Source of the DNA: Bidens hawaiensis
Lineage: Eukaryota; Streptophyta; Magnoliopsida; Asterales; Asteraceae
NCBI GenBank assembly: GCA_021521415.1
Contig: JAIQDT010002049.1
Span: 359,517-423,516 of the forward strand
DNA length: 64,000 bases
Reading direction: 5' to 3'
This document shows, piece by piece, positions 1 through 11,403 of this stretch. The notes beneath the pieces were generated by a model, which saw only the letters and a list, made by a program, of their open reading frames with translations, ran no database searches and had not been told where the DNA came from. The translations under genes were made by a program, and so were the position numbers. Position 1 is the stretch's first letter, and the number at the start of each line of letters is the position of its first letter.

Positions 1-631
1 TTGACACATATTTGGGTGTTTGTGGGCAATGAAATTGTTGTTGTTCGAGGTTGACCAACTGAAGAAAGTCAAATTGAACTGAAGGTTTTTGTCATTACTG
101 GATTGCGGTCAGAGCATATTATTTATGTTATTTTCAAGGCGTTCGAGAATTGGATCCTGAAACGTGATGCTTATTTATTAGAGTGAAAATTCTGGAACAA
201 GTTGGATTTAATCGGGAACTAAAGTGTTTATGTTCTTGATCGTTATCCCTGGTGATTGAAGATGCTTCGGATTAATTAATGGTCATGTGTTAGATTCTGT
301 CAAGGTGGTTTTGTGATGAAATTGATCACTTGATGTTGAGTAGTTGAAGATTAAACCTTATCGTATGCCGACGAGTTGGTGAAGTTGTGGAGGAAGCCCA
401 ACTTCACGTGTTGGTGAAGTCAGATGGACTCACGTGATTGGTTGAGATGATCTATTGGCACGAGGATGCATGCATTTCAAAGACCTCAATCGTTATAGTC
501 GGAGAAGCTTACACTGAAGGGAAGATCTGATATGGAAGACGCTGGGTGATTGGTAGATTTGTGAAGCTACATGACAGATTCAGACACGGCTGGTTGACTG
601 CAAACAGAAGATTATCAGTTAAGAGGGGGAC

Positions 632-1198
632 TGTTGGTGCATGTCGTGTAACATATGATCTTTTGTGTTTGTTAGAATTGAGAGCAACGGTCAAAGGGGA
701 GACTGTTGGTGCATTTTGTGACCGTCGCTATGCAATTCTGATCAGCGGAAACGAAGTACGAAGTTGGAACAACTTCGCCGTAGGCGAACAACTTCGCCTA
801 TGGCGAAGTTATAACAACTTCGCCTACTGAAGCCCAGGCCCGAGAATGTTTTATATATATATATACGCGTGTCTTGTTTAGGTTTAGTAATCCAGAAATT
901 AGTGTGTGTTTTGAGCAGTTTGTTTGTTTAGAGAGAGTAAGAGACAAGGAGAGTCGTGTGAGACGACCCGAGGTAGAGCTCACCTCGGGTCAGTCGTGTT
1001 TTCTGTTTGGTTACGGTATGTAACGTGTTTTGATTATTATATAAGAATCTGCAGATTTGATTATCCCGTTCTTGTATTTGTTCGTGTACGTGTTTGTGTT
1101 CTTCATCTTTACACCAATAAACGAGTCTAGGAGGATTCCGCACTCCTAGACCTCGTGCGGATCTCGTATCGATCGGCGACGCCCCGGGGGGACTTACA
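632..1198 (+). repeat. LTR copy A of the tandem element
   Basis: It starts TGTTGGTGCA directly after a purine tract (AAGAGGGGGAC) and ends CTTACA just before a primer-binding-like site, giving TG...CA ends. A second start is possible at 704, where another purine tract (CAAAGGGGAGAC) precedes the same TGTTGGTGCAT; the LTR would then be 495 bp. A TA-rich stretch near 850 could be the promoter. Confidence 0.7.
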
Positions 1199-1199
1199 G

Positions 1200-1214
1200 T
1201 GGAGTATCAGAGCC
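1200..1214 (+). other. Primer-binding-like site (initiator tRNA-Met type), repeated at 2835-2849
   Basis: TGGAGTATCAGAGCC begins two bases after the LTR end. It equals the plant initiator-Met PBS TGGTATCAGAGCC with AG inserted after TGG. This supports the LTR boundary and orientation. The insertion may weaken priming. Confidence 0.6.
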
Positions 1215-2266
1215 TTAGGCTCTTATGCTATGGTTCGAGATCTGCGTTTTGGTGTTTCTGGCACATTTCTGATCGTTTCTGGCCGATCAGCGCCGCAGGC
1301 GAAGTTATGGGGTTCAGGCGAAGTTGTCGCTTAAATTTTAGGGTTTAGGCGAAGATATAAGGTTAAGCGAAGTTATCCACAACTTCGCCTACCTCACAAG
1401 TTCGCTTATCGGTCAGGCGATGTTATGAACAGGCGAAGTTAACGAGAAAAAAAAAAAAAAAGTGTTTTGGAGTTTTCGTCTGTATGGCCAGGTGTACACG
1501 ATTATTGTGAGACCGGAGATGTTGTTCCGTCAACGAGTGAAACTTGTTATCTCTGGGTCTTACGTGTGAACAAATACGTGTCAACTCTGGATATGGAGTT
1601 GAGTTTGTGAATGTGATATTGATTGAAACTGGATATTGACACATATTTGGGTGTTTGTGGGCAATGAAATTGTTGTTGTTCGAGGTTGACCAACTGAAGA
1701 AAGTCAAATTGAACTGAAGGTTTTTGTCATTACTGGATTGCGGTCAGAGCATATTATTTATGTTATTTTCAAGGCGTTCGAGAATTGGATCCTGAAACGT
1801 GATGCTTATTTATTAGAGTGAAAATTCTGGAACAAGTTGGATTTAATCGGGAACTAAAGTGTTTATGTTCTTGATCGTTATCCCTGGTGATTGAAGATGC
1901 TTCGGATTAATTAATGGTCATGTGTTAGATTCTGTCAAGGTGGTTTTGTGATGAAATTGATCACTTGATGTTGAGTAGTTGAAGATTAAACCTTATCGTA
2001 TGCCGACGAGTTGGTGAAGTTGTGGAGGAAGCCCAACTTCACGTGTTGGTGAAGTCAGATGGACTCACGTGATTGGTTGAGATGATCTATTGGCACGAGG
2101 ATGCATGCATTTCAAAGACCTCAATCGTTATAGTCGGAGAAGCTTACACTGAAGGGAAGATCTGATATGGAAGACGCTGGGTGATTGGTAGATTTGTGAA
2201 GCTACATGACAGATTCAGACACGGCTGGTTGACTGCAAACAGAAGATTATCAGTTAAGAGGGGGAC

Positions 2267-2833
2267 TGTTGGTGCATGTCGTGTAACATATGATCTTTTG
2301 TGTTTGTTAGAATTGAGAGCAACGGTCAAAGGGGAGACTGTTGGTGCATTTTGTGACCGTCGCTATGCAATTCTGATCAGCGGAAACGAAGTACGAAGTT
2401 GGAACAACTTCGCCGTAGGCGAACAACTTCGCCTATGGCGAAGTTATAACAACTTCGCCTACTGAAGCCCAGGCCCGAGAATGTTTTATATATATATATA
2501 CGCGTGTCTTGTTTAGGTTTAGTAATCCAGAAATTAGTGTGTGTTTTGAGCAGTTTGTTTGTTTAGAGAGAGTAAGAGACAAGGAGAGTCGTGTGAGACG
2601 ACCCGAGGTAGAGCTCACCTCGGGTCAGTCGTGTTTTCTGTTTGGTTACGGTATGTAACGTGTTTTGATTATTATATAAGAATCTGCAGATTTGATTATC
2701 CCGTTCTTGTATTTGTTCGTGTACGTGTTTGTGTTCTTCATCTTTACACCAATAAACGAGTCTAGGAGGATTCCGCACTCCTAGACCTCGTGCGGATCTC
2801 GTATCGATCGGCGACGCCCCGGGGGGACTTACA
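2267..2833 (+). repeat. LTR copy B of the tandem element
   Basis: It has the same length and ends as copy A, with the purine tract on its left and a primer-binding-like site on its right. It works as the 3' LTR of one unit and the 5' LTR of the next. Confidence 0.7.
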
Positions 2834-3900
2834 GTGGAGTATCAGAGCCTTAGGCTCTTATGCTATGGTTCGAGATCTGCGTTTTGGTGTTTCTGGCACA
2901 TTTCTGATCGTTTCTGGCCGATCAGCGCCGCAGGCGAAGTTATGGGGTTCAGGCGAAGTTGTCGCTTAAATTTTAGGGTTTAGGCGAAGATATAAGGTTA
3001 AGCGAAGTTATCCACAACTTCGCCTACCTCACAAGTTCGCTTATCGGTCAGGCGATGTTATGAACAGGCGAAGTTAACGAGAAAAAAAAAAAAAAGTGTT
3101 TTGGAGTTTTCGTCTGTATGGCCAGGTGTACACGATTATTGTGAGACCGGAGATGTTGTTCCGTCAACGAGTGAAACTTGTTATCTCTGGGTCTTACGTG
3201 TGAACAAATACGTGTCAACTCTGGATATGGAGTTGAGTTTGTGAATGTGATATTGATTGAAACTGGATATTGACACATATTTGGGTGTTTGTGGGCAATG
3301 AAATTGTTGTTGTTCGAGGTTGACCAACTGAAGAAAGTCAAATTGAACTGAAGGTTTTTGTCATTACTGGATTGCGGTCAGAGCATATTATTTATGTTAT
3401 TTTCAAGGCGTTCGAGAATTGGATCCTGAAACGTGATGCTTATTTATTAGAGTGAAAATTCTGGAACAAGTTGGATTTAATCGGGAACTAAAGTGTTTAT
3501 GTTCTTGATCGTTATCCCTGGTGATTGAAGATGCTTCGGATTAATTAATGGTCATGTGTTAGATTCTGTCAAGGTGGTTTTGTGATGAAATTGATCACTT
3601 GATGTTGAGTAGTTGAAGATTAAACCTTATCGTATGCCGACGAGTTGGTGAAGTTGTGGAGGAAGCCCAACTTCACGTGTTGGTGAAGTCAGATGGACTC
3701 ACGTGATTGGTTGAGATGATCTATTGGCACGAGGATGCATGCATTTCAAAGACCTCAATCGTTATAGTCGGAGAAGCTTACACTGAAGGGAAGATCTGAT
3801 ATGGAAGACGCTGGGTGATTGGTAGATTTGTGAAGCTACATGACAGATTCAGACACGGCTGGTTGACTGCAAACAGAAGATTATCAGTTAAGAGGGGGAC

Positions 3901-4467
3901 TGTTGGTGCATGTCGTGTAACATATGATCTTTTGTGTTTGTTAGAATTGAGAGCAACGGTCAAAGGGGAGACTGTTGGTGCATTTTGTGACCGTCGCTAT
4001 GCAATTCTGATCAGCGGAAACGAAGTACGAAGTTGGAACAACTTCGCCGTAGGCGAACAACTTCGCCTATGGCGAAGTTATAACAACTTCGCCTACTGAA
4101 GCCCAGGCCCGAGAATGTTTTATATATATATATACGCGTGTCTTGTTTAGGTTTAGTAATCCAGAAATTAGTGTGTGTTTTGAGCAGTTTGTTTGTTTAG
4201 AGAGAGTAAGAGACAAGGAGAGTCGTGTGAGACGACCCGAGGTAGAGCTCACCTCGGGTCAGTCGTGTTTTCTGTTTGGTTACGGTATGTAACGTGTTTT
4301 GATTATTATATAAGAATCTGCAGATTTGATTATCCCGTTCTTGTATTTGTTCGTGTACGTGTTTGTGTTCTTCATCTTTACACCAATAAACGAGTCTAGG
4401 AGGATTCCGCACTCCTAGACCTCGTGCGGATCTCGTATCGATCGGCGACGCCCCGGGGGGACTTACA
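3901..4467 (+). repeat. LTR copy C, last of the array
   Basis: It has the same ends as copies A and B. The bases after it (GTGGAGTAT, 4468-4476) still match the leader of the other units. The match then stops and myosin-like sequence begins. It therefore looks like a 5' LTR whose internal region was cut off, not a normal 3' LTR followed by a target duplication. Confidence 0.65.
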
Positions 4468-4476
4468 GTGGAGTAT

Positions 4477-6802
4477 GCCAAGAACTACTGACATTATGCA
4501 CCAACAACAGATATGTTGAGTTTAAAAATGGCGAGCGAGTACAAGTTTCTCAATCAGAGTGGGTGTTTGAAAATCAACGGTGTCGATGATGCTAACAACT
4601 TTATAACACTAGTGGTAATTTTAACAGTTTAACCTTTATTAAATTTTAAAGAAAAATGCATGATATATTGTTTAAGCAGGATGCCTTTGATACATTTGGG
4701 ATTCCTCACGAGGTTCAAGAAAATGTATTTGATATGGTTGCTGCAATTTTATGGCTCGGGAATATTTCGTTTGGAGTAATTGATAAAGAAGAACATGTTG
4801 TGCCTGTCGCTGATGAAAGTAAACAAAATTCTTTAATCGGTGTAGATTTTTTAATTGTTTATGGAACTAGGGGTCAAATAATTAGTTTTGGATAATTTGC
4901 TATGTACTAACTGCATTAAATTTGATTCTTACATTTCAACCAATTTAAAAAGCACTATTTTTTGTTATTTGGTAGAAATAAACATTTCGCAATAGCGGTT
5001 TGAGTGCTTGGTACTATTTTGGTTGCAGTCTTTTACAATTTATTGTGTTTGTAAAAATAAAAAGTAAACGGAAATATTTGTAATGCCGATGTGCGTATCC
5101 AATTATTTTTCAAGTATATAACCGGAAACCTTTATCACTTGCGTGTTGGTCTGGTTATTTTTTTTTTGGATTAATATTGTTTTAACCTTCAAAGTTTCAC
5201 CAATTTTTCGTTTTAACACCATTTTTTTTAAAATGTTGTTACTTTGAAATTTGATTTAGATGGTGTTTCTCATTATCATTTTGTTAATTTTCTTTCCACC
5301 TTTTTTTTGTCTTTTGTGTATTTGAAGCCAGTCGAACCGCTGCAAGGTTAATGTGCTGCAAGACGGATGACCTCGTAGAGCTCTTATCCACCAACAAAAT
5401 CCACGATACGACCACACGGTTGACATTACAACAGGTACATCAAGATCACATTTTTAGATATAAATAATTAATAGTAAATTTAAAAGCTTGTTTTTCTTAT
5501 TGTTTAGGCAACTGTTAAAAGAGACGCATTGGCAAAGTTTATTTACGAGAGCTTGTTTAATTGGCTCGTGGAAGAAATTAATACATCACTCAAAGGAGAC
5601 AAACAATATGCTCGACACACAATAAGCATTATAGATATTTATGGATTTGAGTCATTTCCGGTACACCTTTGTATTTTAATTATAATTATTAACAGTTATC
5701 TTGCTACAATCGTATCTTGTAATATTAAAGTTTTTCTTTTCTTTTCTCAGAAAAATAGCTTTTCGCAGTTGTTTATAAACTATGCTAATGAGCGATTGCA
5801 ACACCACTTCATTCAGCATCTTTGCAAGCTTGAACAAGAGGTATAGATATAATTATATAAATGATACAATTTTTATCCTGTTCTATTTCATACAATCTTA
5901 TGGTTATTATTTTCTTGAAAAGTGTGAATGATTTTTAAAAAAGTTATAATTTTGGTTTATTTTATAAGCAACCATCTATGTTTTTGAATTTCATATATTA
6001 TAATTGTTCTGTCAAACATAATCACAAAAACTATTTAGTGAAATGATGGTCTAATGTATTTACATTGAACAATTTAGGAGGTTTAAACACTTGAATCTAT
6101 TTTAGGCAAATTCGAAATGTTTGACTTGTTATCAATTAAATATGAAATTATTGAGAATTTGAACTTTTATAAGGCTATATACGAAATTATGGATTTATTC
6201 CTATTTATTTGTTTTTATGAGTTTCATATATTATTATTATTATTAGTATTCTATTAAACATAACTACAAAAAACTATTTAGTAATTTAATGGACCGATGC
6301 TTTTATAAAACACTTTAGGAGGTTTTAAACAGTTAAAAAGTTGAATATATTCATTTGATCAGTTTAACTGCAAAAAACGGTTGATTTCGTTTCGAGTTAT
6401 ATGAATTTGTTTTGTTGCAGTCATTCGTGGTGAAAATGCAAGAAGGGAGTATAATGCTTCAAAGAAACAGAATCAGTGGGCTGCATTAAGTTCATATGAT
6501 CAGCATTTGCCGATAATTGTACATATACAATCAGGTACATGTTATGTGAAGCTTTATCCTTTTTCAGTTAAAACGGTTCCAGTTGACTTTTTTTGACCCT
6601 TTGTCGTAACTTTCAACAGTGGTTCGTGGGTGGTTGGCTCGAAAGTATTTTAAACACATACAAAGATGGAAAAAATCAGCTATTAATAATTCAAGAAACA
6701 AGCAAAAGTCTCAAAGTAAAAACTCCGAGTCGAAGGTATTCATGTTTCGTTAAACCTTTTTTTTAAGAAAAACATGCAAATTTGGTTTATGGTTATTAAT
6801 TT

Positions 6803-6843
<41 letters not shown>

Positions 6844-8073
6844 TTTTTGTAGGATTCTTCACAAGAAAGTGTGGAAGAGTTGAAGAAACGAGTAGCGAAG
6901 GCGGAATCATTGTTGAGAGAAAGAGATCTTGAAAACACGGCTTTACGGGAACAAGTACGAGAATTTGAAACACGGTTGTCGGAATACGAAAATAAAACGA
7001 AGGCGGTAGAGGAGATGTGGCACAGCCAGATGGCGTCTTTACAAGTGAGTTTTACTTCATTTCTTTATATTACTTTCACGCTAAGCACCTCGTGTAAGTC
7101 TTACATAAACGGTTCATGTGATTTGCTAAAAGGGTAAAACTGTCATTTCAAAAAATTAAGACCATTTTTGGCAAAGTTAGCGTTAGACCGGAAGATGATA
7201 CATAATATCAACTACAGATCTCAAACATGCAACTTTTTAAAGCTAGACGTCATAGGCGTTATTTTTTACGAACACTTGGACTATTTCTGTAATCAACTTT
7301 GACTATTTTATACTTTTGAAAAGATTTTACTCCAAATTAATTAAAAATCGCTCCTTTTTCTGCAAAAAAACGTTCTTTTTGGTGGCTTTTTACTATGAAA
7401 TTTCAAAAGATTCATCAGGTGAATTAACACTATTTTTTACTTCTAAAAGATTTTACTCCAAATCAATTAAAAATCTTACCTTTTTATGCAAAAAATGATC
7501 TTTTTGGTTGGTTTACTAATTAATTTCATAAAGTTTTAATTTTTAAACTTTATAAAAGTTTTATCAAATAATAACTTATATTACATTTTTGTGCAGATGA
7601 GTCTTGCTGCAGCCAAGAAGACTCTTCTCGGTTCAGGCATATCGGATGGTCCAACCGGACGACCAGACGGGTCAGTGTCACCCAATTATTATGATTCCGA
7701 AGATAACATATCAGGAATCCCAGCTCCTGTACAAATGACACCTCTCAGATTGGGACATAAAACCAACGGTGTGCCTTCCAACGCGGTCGATAACTTATCT
7801 AGAGAATTCGAGCAAAGAAAACAAAGCTTTGATAACGACGTTAAATCTGTTGTCAACGTGAATCCCGGACGCCCGCCTTCTTCAAAACAGATAGAAGAAT
7901 TTAAAAGTTTAAAAAAGAAATTCGAGATATGGAAAAAAGAGTACAAGCATCGGTTACGAGAGGCCAAAACGACGCTTGTACATGCTGAAACTGGCGGCGG
8001 CGGTGGTGGTGATAGGCGGGGCCGGACATGGTGGGGGAAGTTAAGTAAGAGAGGAAAAGAGAGAGTAGTGTGA
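4477..8073 (+). pseudogene. Class VIII myosin-like pseudogene, 5' truncated and internally deleted
   Basis: The exons splice in frame: up to 4614 (motor, APTTDMLSLK then NGVDDANNF), 4680-4818 (AAILWLGNISF), 5328-5434 (LMCCKTDDLVELLST), 5508-5660 (DIYGFESF, the relay region), 5751-5840 ([12 protein letters not shown]), 6421-6534 (IRGENARREY neck), 6620-6735 (RGWLARKYFKH, an IQ-like segment), 6853-7044 (coiled coil) and 7597-8073 (class VIII tail, ends KWWGK-like RTWWGKLSKRGKERVV). All junctions are GT-AG with matching phase. The P-loop and switch I lie left of the break and are absent. The rest of the motor and the first IQ motifs, expected between 5840 and 6421, are missing. An in-frame TGA lies at about 4492-4494, and the first neck codons at 6421 need a frame change. 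Family identity is firm. Loss of function is inferred from the missing ATP site. Confidence 0.85.
7310..7545. repeat. Degenerate direct duplication in the last myosin intron
   Basis: A ~120 bp stretch beginning with AAAAGATTTTACTCCAAAT is present twice in a row with scattered differences. The match ends before the splice acceptor of the final exon. Confidence 0.6.
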
Positions 8074-9215
8074 AATTACGTATTTACCCCTATGTATAAT
8101 TTTCAAGATTCGTTGAACGTTGGCGGGTTGTAACAGGGAACATTTTTGTGGCATTGGTCGAGGGGTGGATTGTTTGCACGTGGCTACAGCTCGTAGTGTG
8201 CGGGTTTAGAGTAACGAACCGGTCGGTTGGTGCGGGCCCGTTCTGTGTATAAGAGTAGGGTCTGGAGCGTGTGCGATTTGTTGTTTTGTTGTCAAAAGTT
8301 TTGTATTATATGGAAGAGACTTATATCATGTTTGTTTTTTTAAAGTTATGGGAAACCTAAGTTGGACATGTGTCACATAGTAAAAACATGTTGCCTTTTA
8401 TATTTTAGAAGGTGTTTGGGATTTTTAAGGTTATTTTCTGATTGTTTACGCATACGGTCATCTGTTTTTCGCCTTAACTAAATGACTTCGTATGCGGTTT
8501 AGCCAGTAACCGTAGTTAGCAGTAGTACTTAAGCCCGTTTGGCTCAAAATCCTGAATGTCCGAACCCGAACAAACCAATAACTTTTGTGTACTTTTCAGT
8601 TTATTTTTCGCAAATTTTTACGTGTTTTACAAATCTGTGATATTGTTAATAGTTCATATTATGTTGTTCGACTGGTCATATATGAATGTTTGGTTGTTTA
8701 CATGTTCTTGATGAATAATATATTTAGTTAGGACTTAAGAGTTAAACGGGTCGGGCTTTTTGGCGGTATTGAGTTACAAAGAGGGTATTTTTGTCATTTC
8801 ATATCTTAGGTTCGCGAGTTTCTATTTACACTTGTGCAAACAGTGGCGTAGCCAAGAAAGTTACAGTGGCGTAGCCAAAAAAGTTTTCCTACGGGTTCGG
8901 AACATTTCGATGAACGGATGGCCAATTGGCTACAGGGCCGTCTTCAAGAAACGTGAAATTTAAATGCGAAAATAAATTTGAGCCTTAAATTAGTTGAGTA
9001 ATTGGGTTTAAACATTAAGAACGCATATGCTTTTTTTTTTAATTCGGGCTTACCGGGGTGTCGGGCCGGGGTCAGTCGACCACCTGGCGCTGCCTCGTAG
9101 CCGGCCTTAATTATCTATCACTTAAGTTTGGGTTTTCTAAGGGTTCAATGTTGAAATTTCTACGGATGCGATGCCAAAATACATGAACAAATAACACTAA
9201 AAAGAGATTTGTGCA
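8074..9215. other. Myosin 3' flank, no gene seen
   Basis: The first ~250 bp are the likely 3'UTR of the myosin remnant. After that I see no coding pattern or RNA gene. A short direct repeat (AGTGGCGTAGCCAA) occurs twice near 8840-8880. Confidence 0.5.
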
Positions 9216-9223
9216 GGTTCAAC

Positions 9224-9714
9224 TAGAGGTGCACAAAAAACCCGAACCCGGAACCAGACCCGAAAAATATCCGGAATCGGTTTTTTTATACCCGGGTTTT
9301 TAATACCTGAACCCGTACCGGACCCTAACCGTAGGGTACGGATAGGGTATTCATTTTAGTACCAAATCCCGTACCTGGAACCGGGCCAGATTTATACCCG
9401 GTAATACCCAAAAACCGGAACCGGTTCCATACCCGGAACCGGGTTTTTCCAATACCCGAAAATCCCCCTAAAAATTGTAACCCCTTAAAAAAATCCAATC
9501 TATACCCGAAAAAACCCCGGAGAAAACCCCAAAAAAAACCCCAAAAATAGGGCATTCAAAAACCCAGTTCAATACCCGACCCGAACCCGATGCATAGGGT
9601 ATGGTTTTTAGAGACAATTTCCGAACCCGACCCCGGTATTACCAATACCCGATTTTTCAATACCCGGTCATACCCGAACCCGGGTATTTAAAAAACCCGA
9701 TTTGTGCACCTCTA
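9224..9714. mobile_element. Non-autonomous hAT-type MITE, 491 bp
   Basis: The terminal inverted repeats are perfect over 14 bp (TAGAGGTGCACAAA). An exact 8-bp target duplication GGTTCAAC flanks the element (9216-9223 and 9715-9722). The interior is a degenerate run of ACCCGAACCCGG-like words and codes for nothing. Eight-bp duplications and TAGRGRTG-type ends are standard for hAT transposons. A relative lies at 47439-47934. Confidence 0.85.
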
Positions 9715-9851
9715 GGTTCAACCGAACCCGCCTATGTGTGAGCTGGAAAAGGGTCCGGATTACTTCACTTGTTATGGTCTATACCACAAGTCATTTCCCT
9801 TACCACAATGTTGTGTTGTTATACTAGTTATTCATAATAATAAAAATAAAT

Positions 9852-9860
9852 AAAAAAAAA
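9852..9860 (-). terminator. Pol III terminator of tRNA-Phe
   Basis: A run of nine T on the minus strand starts nine bases after the tRNA 3' end, as expected for RNA polymerase III termination. Confidence 0.85.
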
Positions 9861-9868
9861 TTCTTGAT

Positions 9869-9893
9869 TGCGGTGAACGTGGATCGAACACGT

Positions 9894-9936
<43 letters not shown>

Positions 9937-9941
9937 CCCGC
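9869..9941 (-). tRNA. tRNA-Phe: tRNA-Phe (GAA)
   Basis: The minus strand reads GCGGGGATAGCTCAGTTGG at the 5' end and closes with TTCACCGC plus discriminator A, 73 nt in all. The D loop (box A), the anticodon loop ACTGAAGAT with anticodon GAA, and the T arm GTTCGATCC (box B) are all in place. The sequence matches the well-known plant cytosolic tRNA-Phe and has no intron. Its only unusual base pair lies in the acceptor stem and is normal for this tRNA. Confidence 0.95.
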
Positions 9942-10914
9942 TATGTGTTAACTTGGTTAAACTATATATAAAATACTACAAAAATTATACAATGGACAGT
10001 GAAAGAAGACGAGGTAAAAATAAAAACAACACTAGTGTCATCATTGATACAAATGCAATCAATAATAAATAAAAATATCTATCATTTTACCAACCTTTTT
10101 TAATATTGACTAGAAGAGACTAGAGAGTAGAGAGACCTCATTTTACCAACCTTTTTTAATAATGACCACTAATTCTATAATTTGTTTTCACTTCAAATAG
10201 CAAATTAATTTGGTTTTGTGTCCGGTGTGTAATCTATGGCCTGAGTAGGGTAATCACATATTTGGTAAGTGCCCTTCGATCCTTGGGATATGAAGCAAAA
10301 TTTTTGCTTGGTTGGGTATCGTATTGCCGTTGAATCGGACCCCTTCCTCTTTTATGACTCGCTCGACTAGGCTCATTTGATGTCATCTAAAAAAAATCTA
10401 GTGGGGTTGATTATTTTTATTACTTAGAAGATGAGAAATGATATTGTCTTCCAATCGAAGGAAATTGACGATCGACTTTTCGATGATATTGTTGTTCCTC
10501 TTTCTTTTTTTGGTTCTATAGTCGCTCTAGTAAATTTTGTGTTACTTGGACAGTCTGTCTCCTTTTTTATACAAAAATAAAGTTGCTTCAAAATAAAATT
10601 CATATATCTTAAAATTATAACATTACTCTTCATAATTCGTCTTAGCTTCAGCCTATAAAGAAGCTTCAGCCTATAAAGAAACCGGAGGTATAAATGCTTG
10701 GTTGTTTTAAAACTTAACCATGACTTTAACCAATATATTCCTCTTTTCACGCTTAAAACATCAATACTTTTCCATTCATATATTCGGTTAAAGCCATCGG
10801 TTACTGAATTAAAATTAAATAAATAAAGAAAACAATATGTATGTAACTTAATTTTATATTAGACAAGACATAAACTATAACCAAAGCATATAAGTAACAT
10901 AACAAATATTATTA
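9942..10914. other. AT-rich spacer, no gene seen
   Basis: It carries two copies of TCATTTTACCAACCTTTTTTAA near 10080 and 10140 and little else. The ORFs here are low-complexity and have no recognisable features. Confidence 0.5.
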
Positions 10915-11121
10915 TCACTTAGGCCCCCACAAAATCAAGTGAAGTACATTTTCAGTCTTCTCTAACTCCCTAATTCTCTTCTGGTCCCTCTTCTCCGGTT
11001 TTTTCGTCTCGCCGTTAATTCGTCCGGTACCATGTCCGCCTTTCGCTAGCTGAGTTCGCTTCTGAACGGCGTTAAAAGCGGCCTCGTACACGCACCCGCC
11101 GTGGTTACCGTCACCGCACAT
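10915..11121 (-). CDS. Small protein of unknown function, 68 aa
   Basis: I do not recognise this family. The protein starts MCGDGNHGG, has a basic, glycine-rich middle, a charged helix-like stretch (KPEKRDQKRIRELEKTE) and a hydrophobic tail ending LHLILWGPK. It has no signal peptide and no membrane span. It is probably real: the coding part is clearly richer in G and C than its flanks, a clean TATA box lies ~91 bp upstream of the ATG on the same strand, and the stop is followed by AT-rich DNA suited to a 3' end. No intron is needed. The basic body with a conserved-looking WGPK end suggests a small regulatory or stress-type protein, but that is a guess. Confidence 0.6.
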   Translation of the reverse strand: MCGDGNHGGCVYEAAFNAVQKRTQLAKGGHGTGRINGETKKPEKRDQKRIRELEKTENVLHLILWGPK

Positions 11122-11211
11122 TGTGAAAGCCCTTTGTTGATATTAAGTTGTGATATTTGGTTATTATTATTATGCTATGTTGGTTGTGGATGAAACATTT
11201 AAAGGTGAAGT

Positions 11212-11219
11212 TATTTATA
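11212..11219 (-). promoter_or_regulatory. TATA box of the 68-aa gene
   Basis: The minus strand reads CCTATAAATAAC. Transcription about 30 bp downstream would give a 5'UTR of roughly 60-65 nt. Confidence 0.65.
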
Positions 11220-11403
11220 GGAGATGAAGAGGTAAGGGTCGGCATATGGAATAAAAAACAAGGGTCTTGTCGGGTTGTTTAAGGAAACCATGGGATTTTG
11301 TGACCATGGTTTTTTAGTTGTGTTTTAACGGCTTACTGGAAACGTGTAGTACAATGCATGTTTTTACATCAAGGTCCCTATCATGGTGTTACAAACTTAA
11401 TAG

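Larger units (their letters stand above)
1..4467 (+). repeat. Tandem LTR-internal-LTR array of a non-coding LTR element
   Basis: Almost identical units repeat head to tail with a period of 1634-1635 bp. Base 1 equals base 1636, so the array continues to the left of the window. Each unit holds a ~567 bp LTR and a ~1068 bp internal part that starts with a primer-binding-like site and ends in a purine tract. I see no gag, protease, RT or integrase; the short open frames recur only because the DNA recurs. The units differ mainly by one base in an A-run (near 1446-1460 and 3082-3095), so the array is young or homogenised. Such arrays are normally explained by unequal recombination between LTRs, which is inference here. 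Confidence 0.85.

Noticed and set aside
509..4481. Repeated small ORFs in the first 4.5 kb (61-94 codons)
   Set aside because: They recur only because the non-coding LTR unit recurs, overlap on both strands and resemble no protein.
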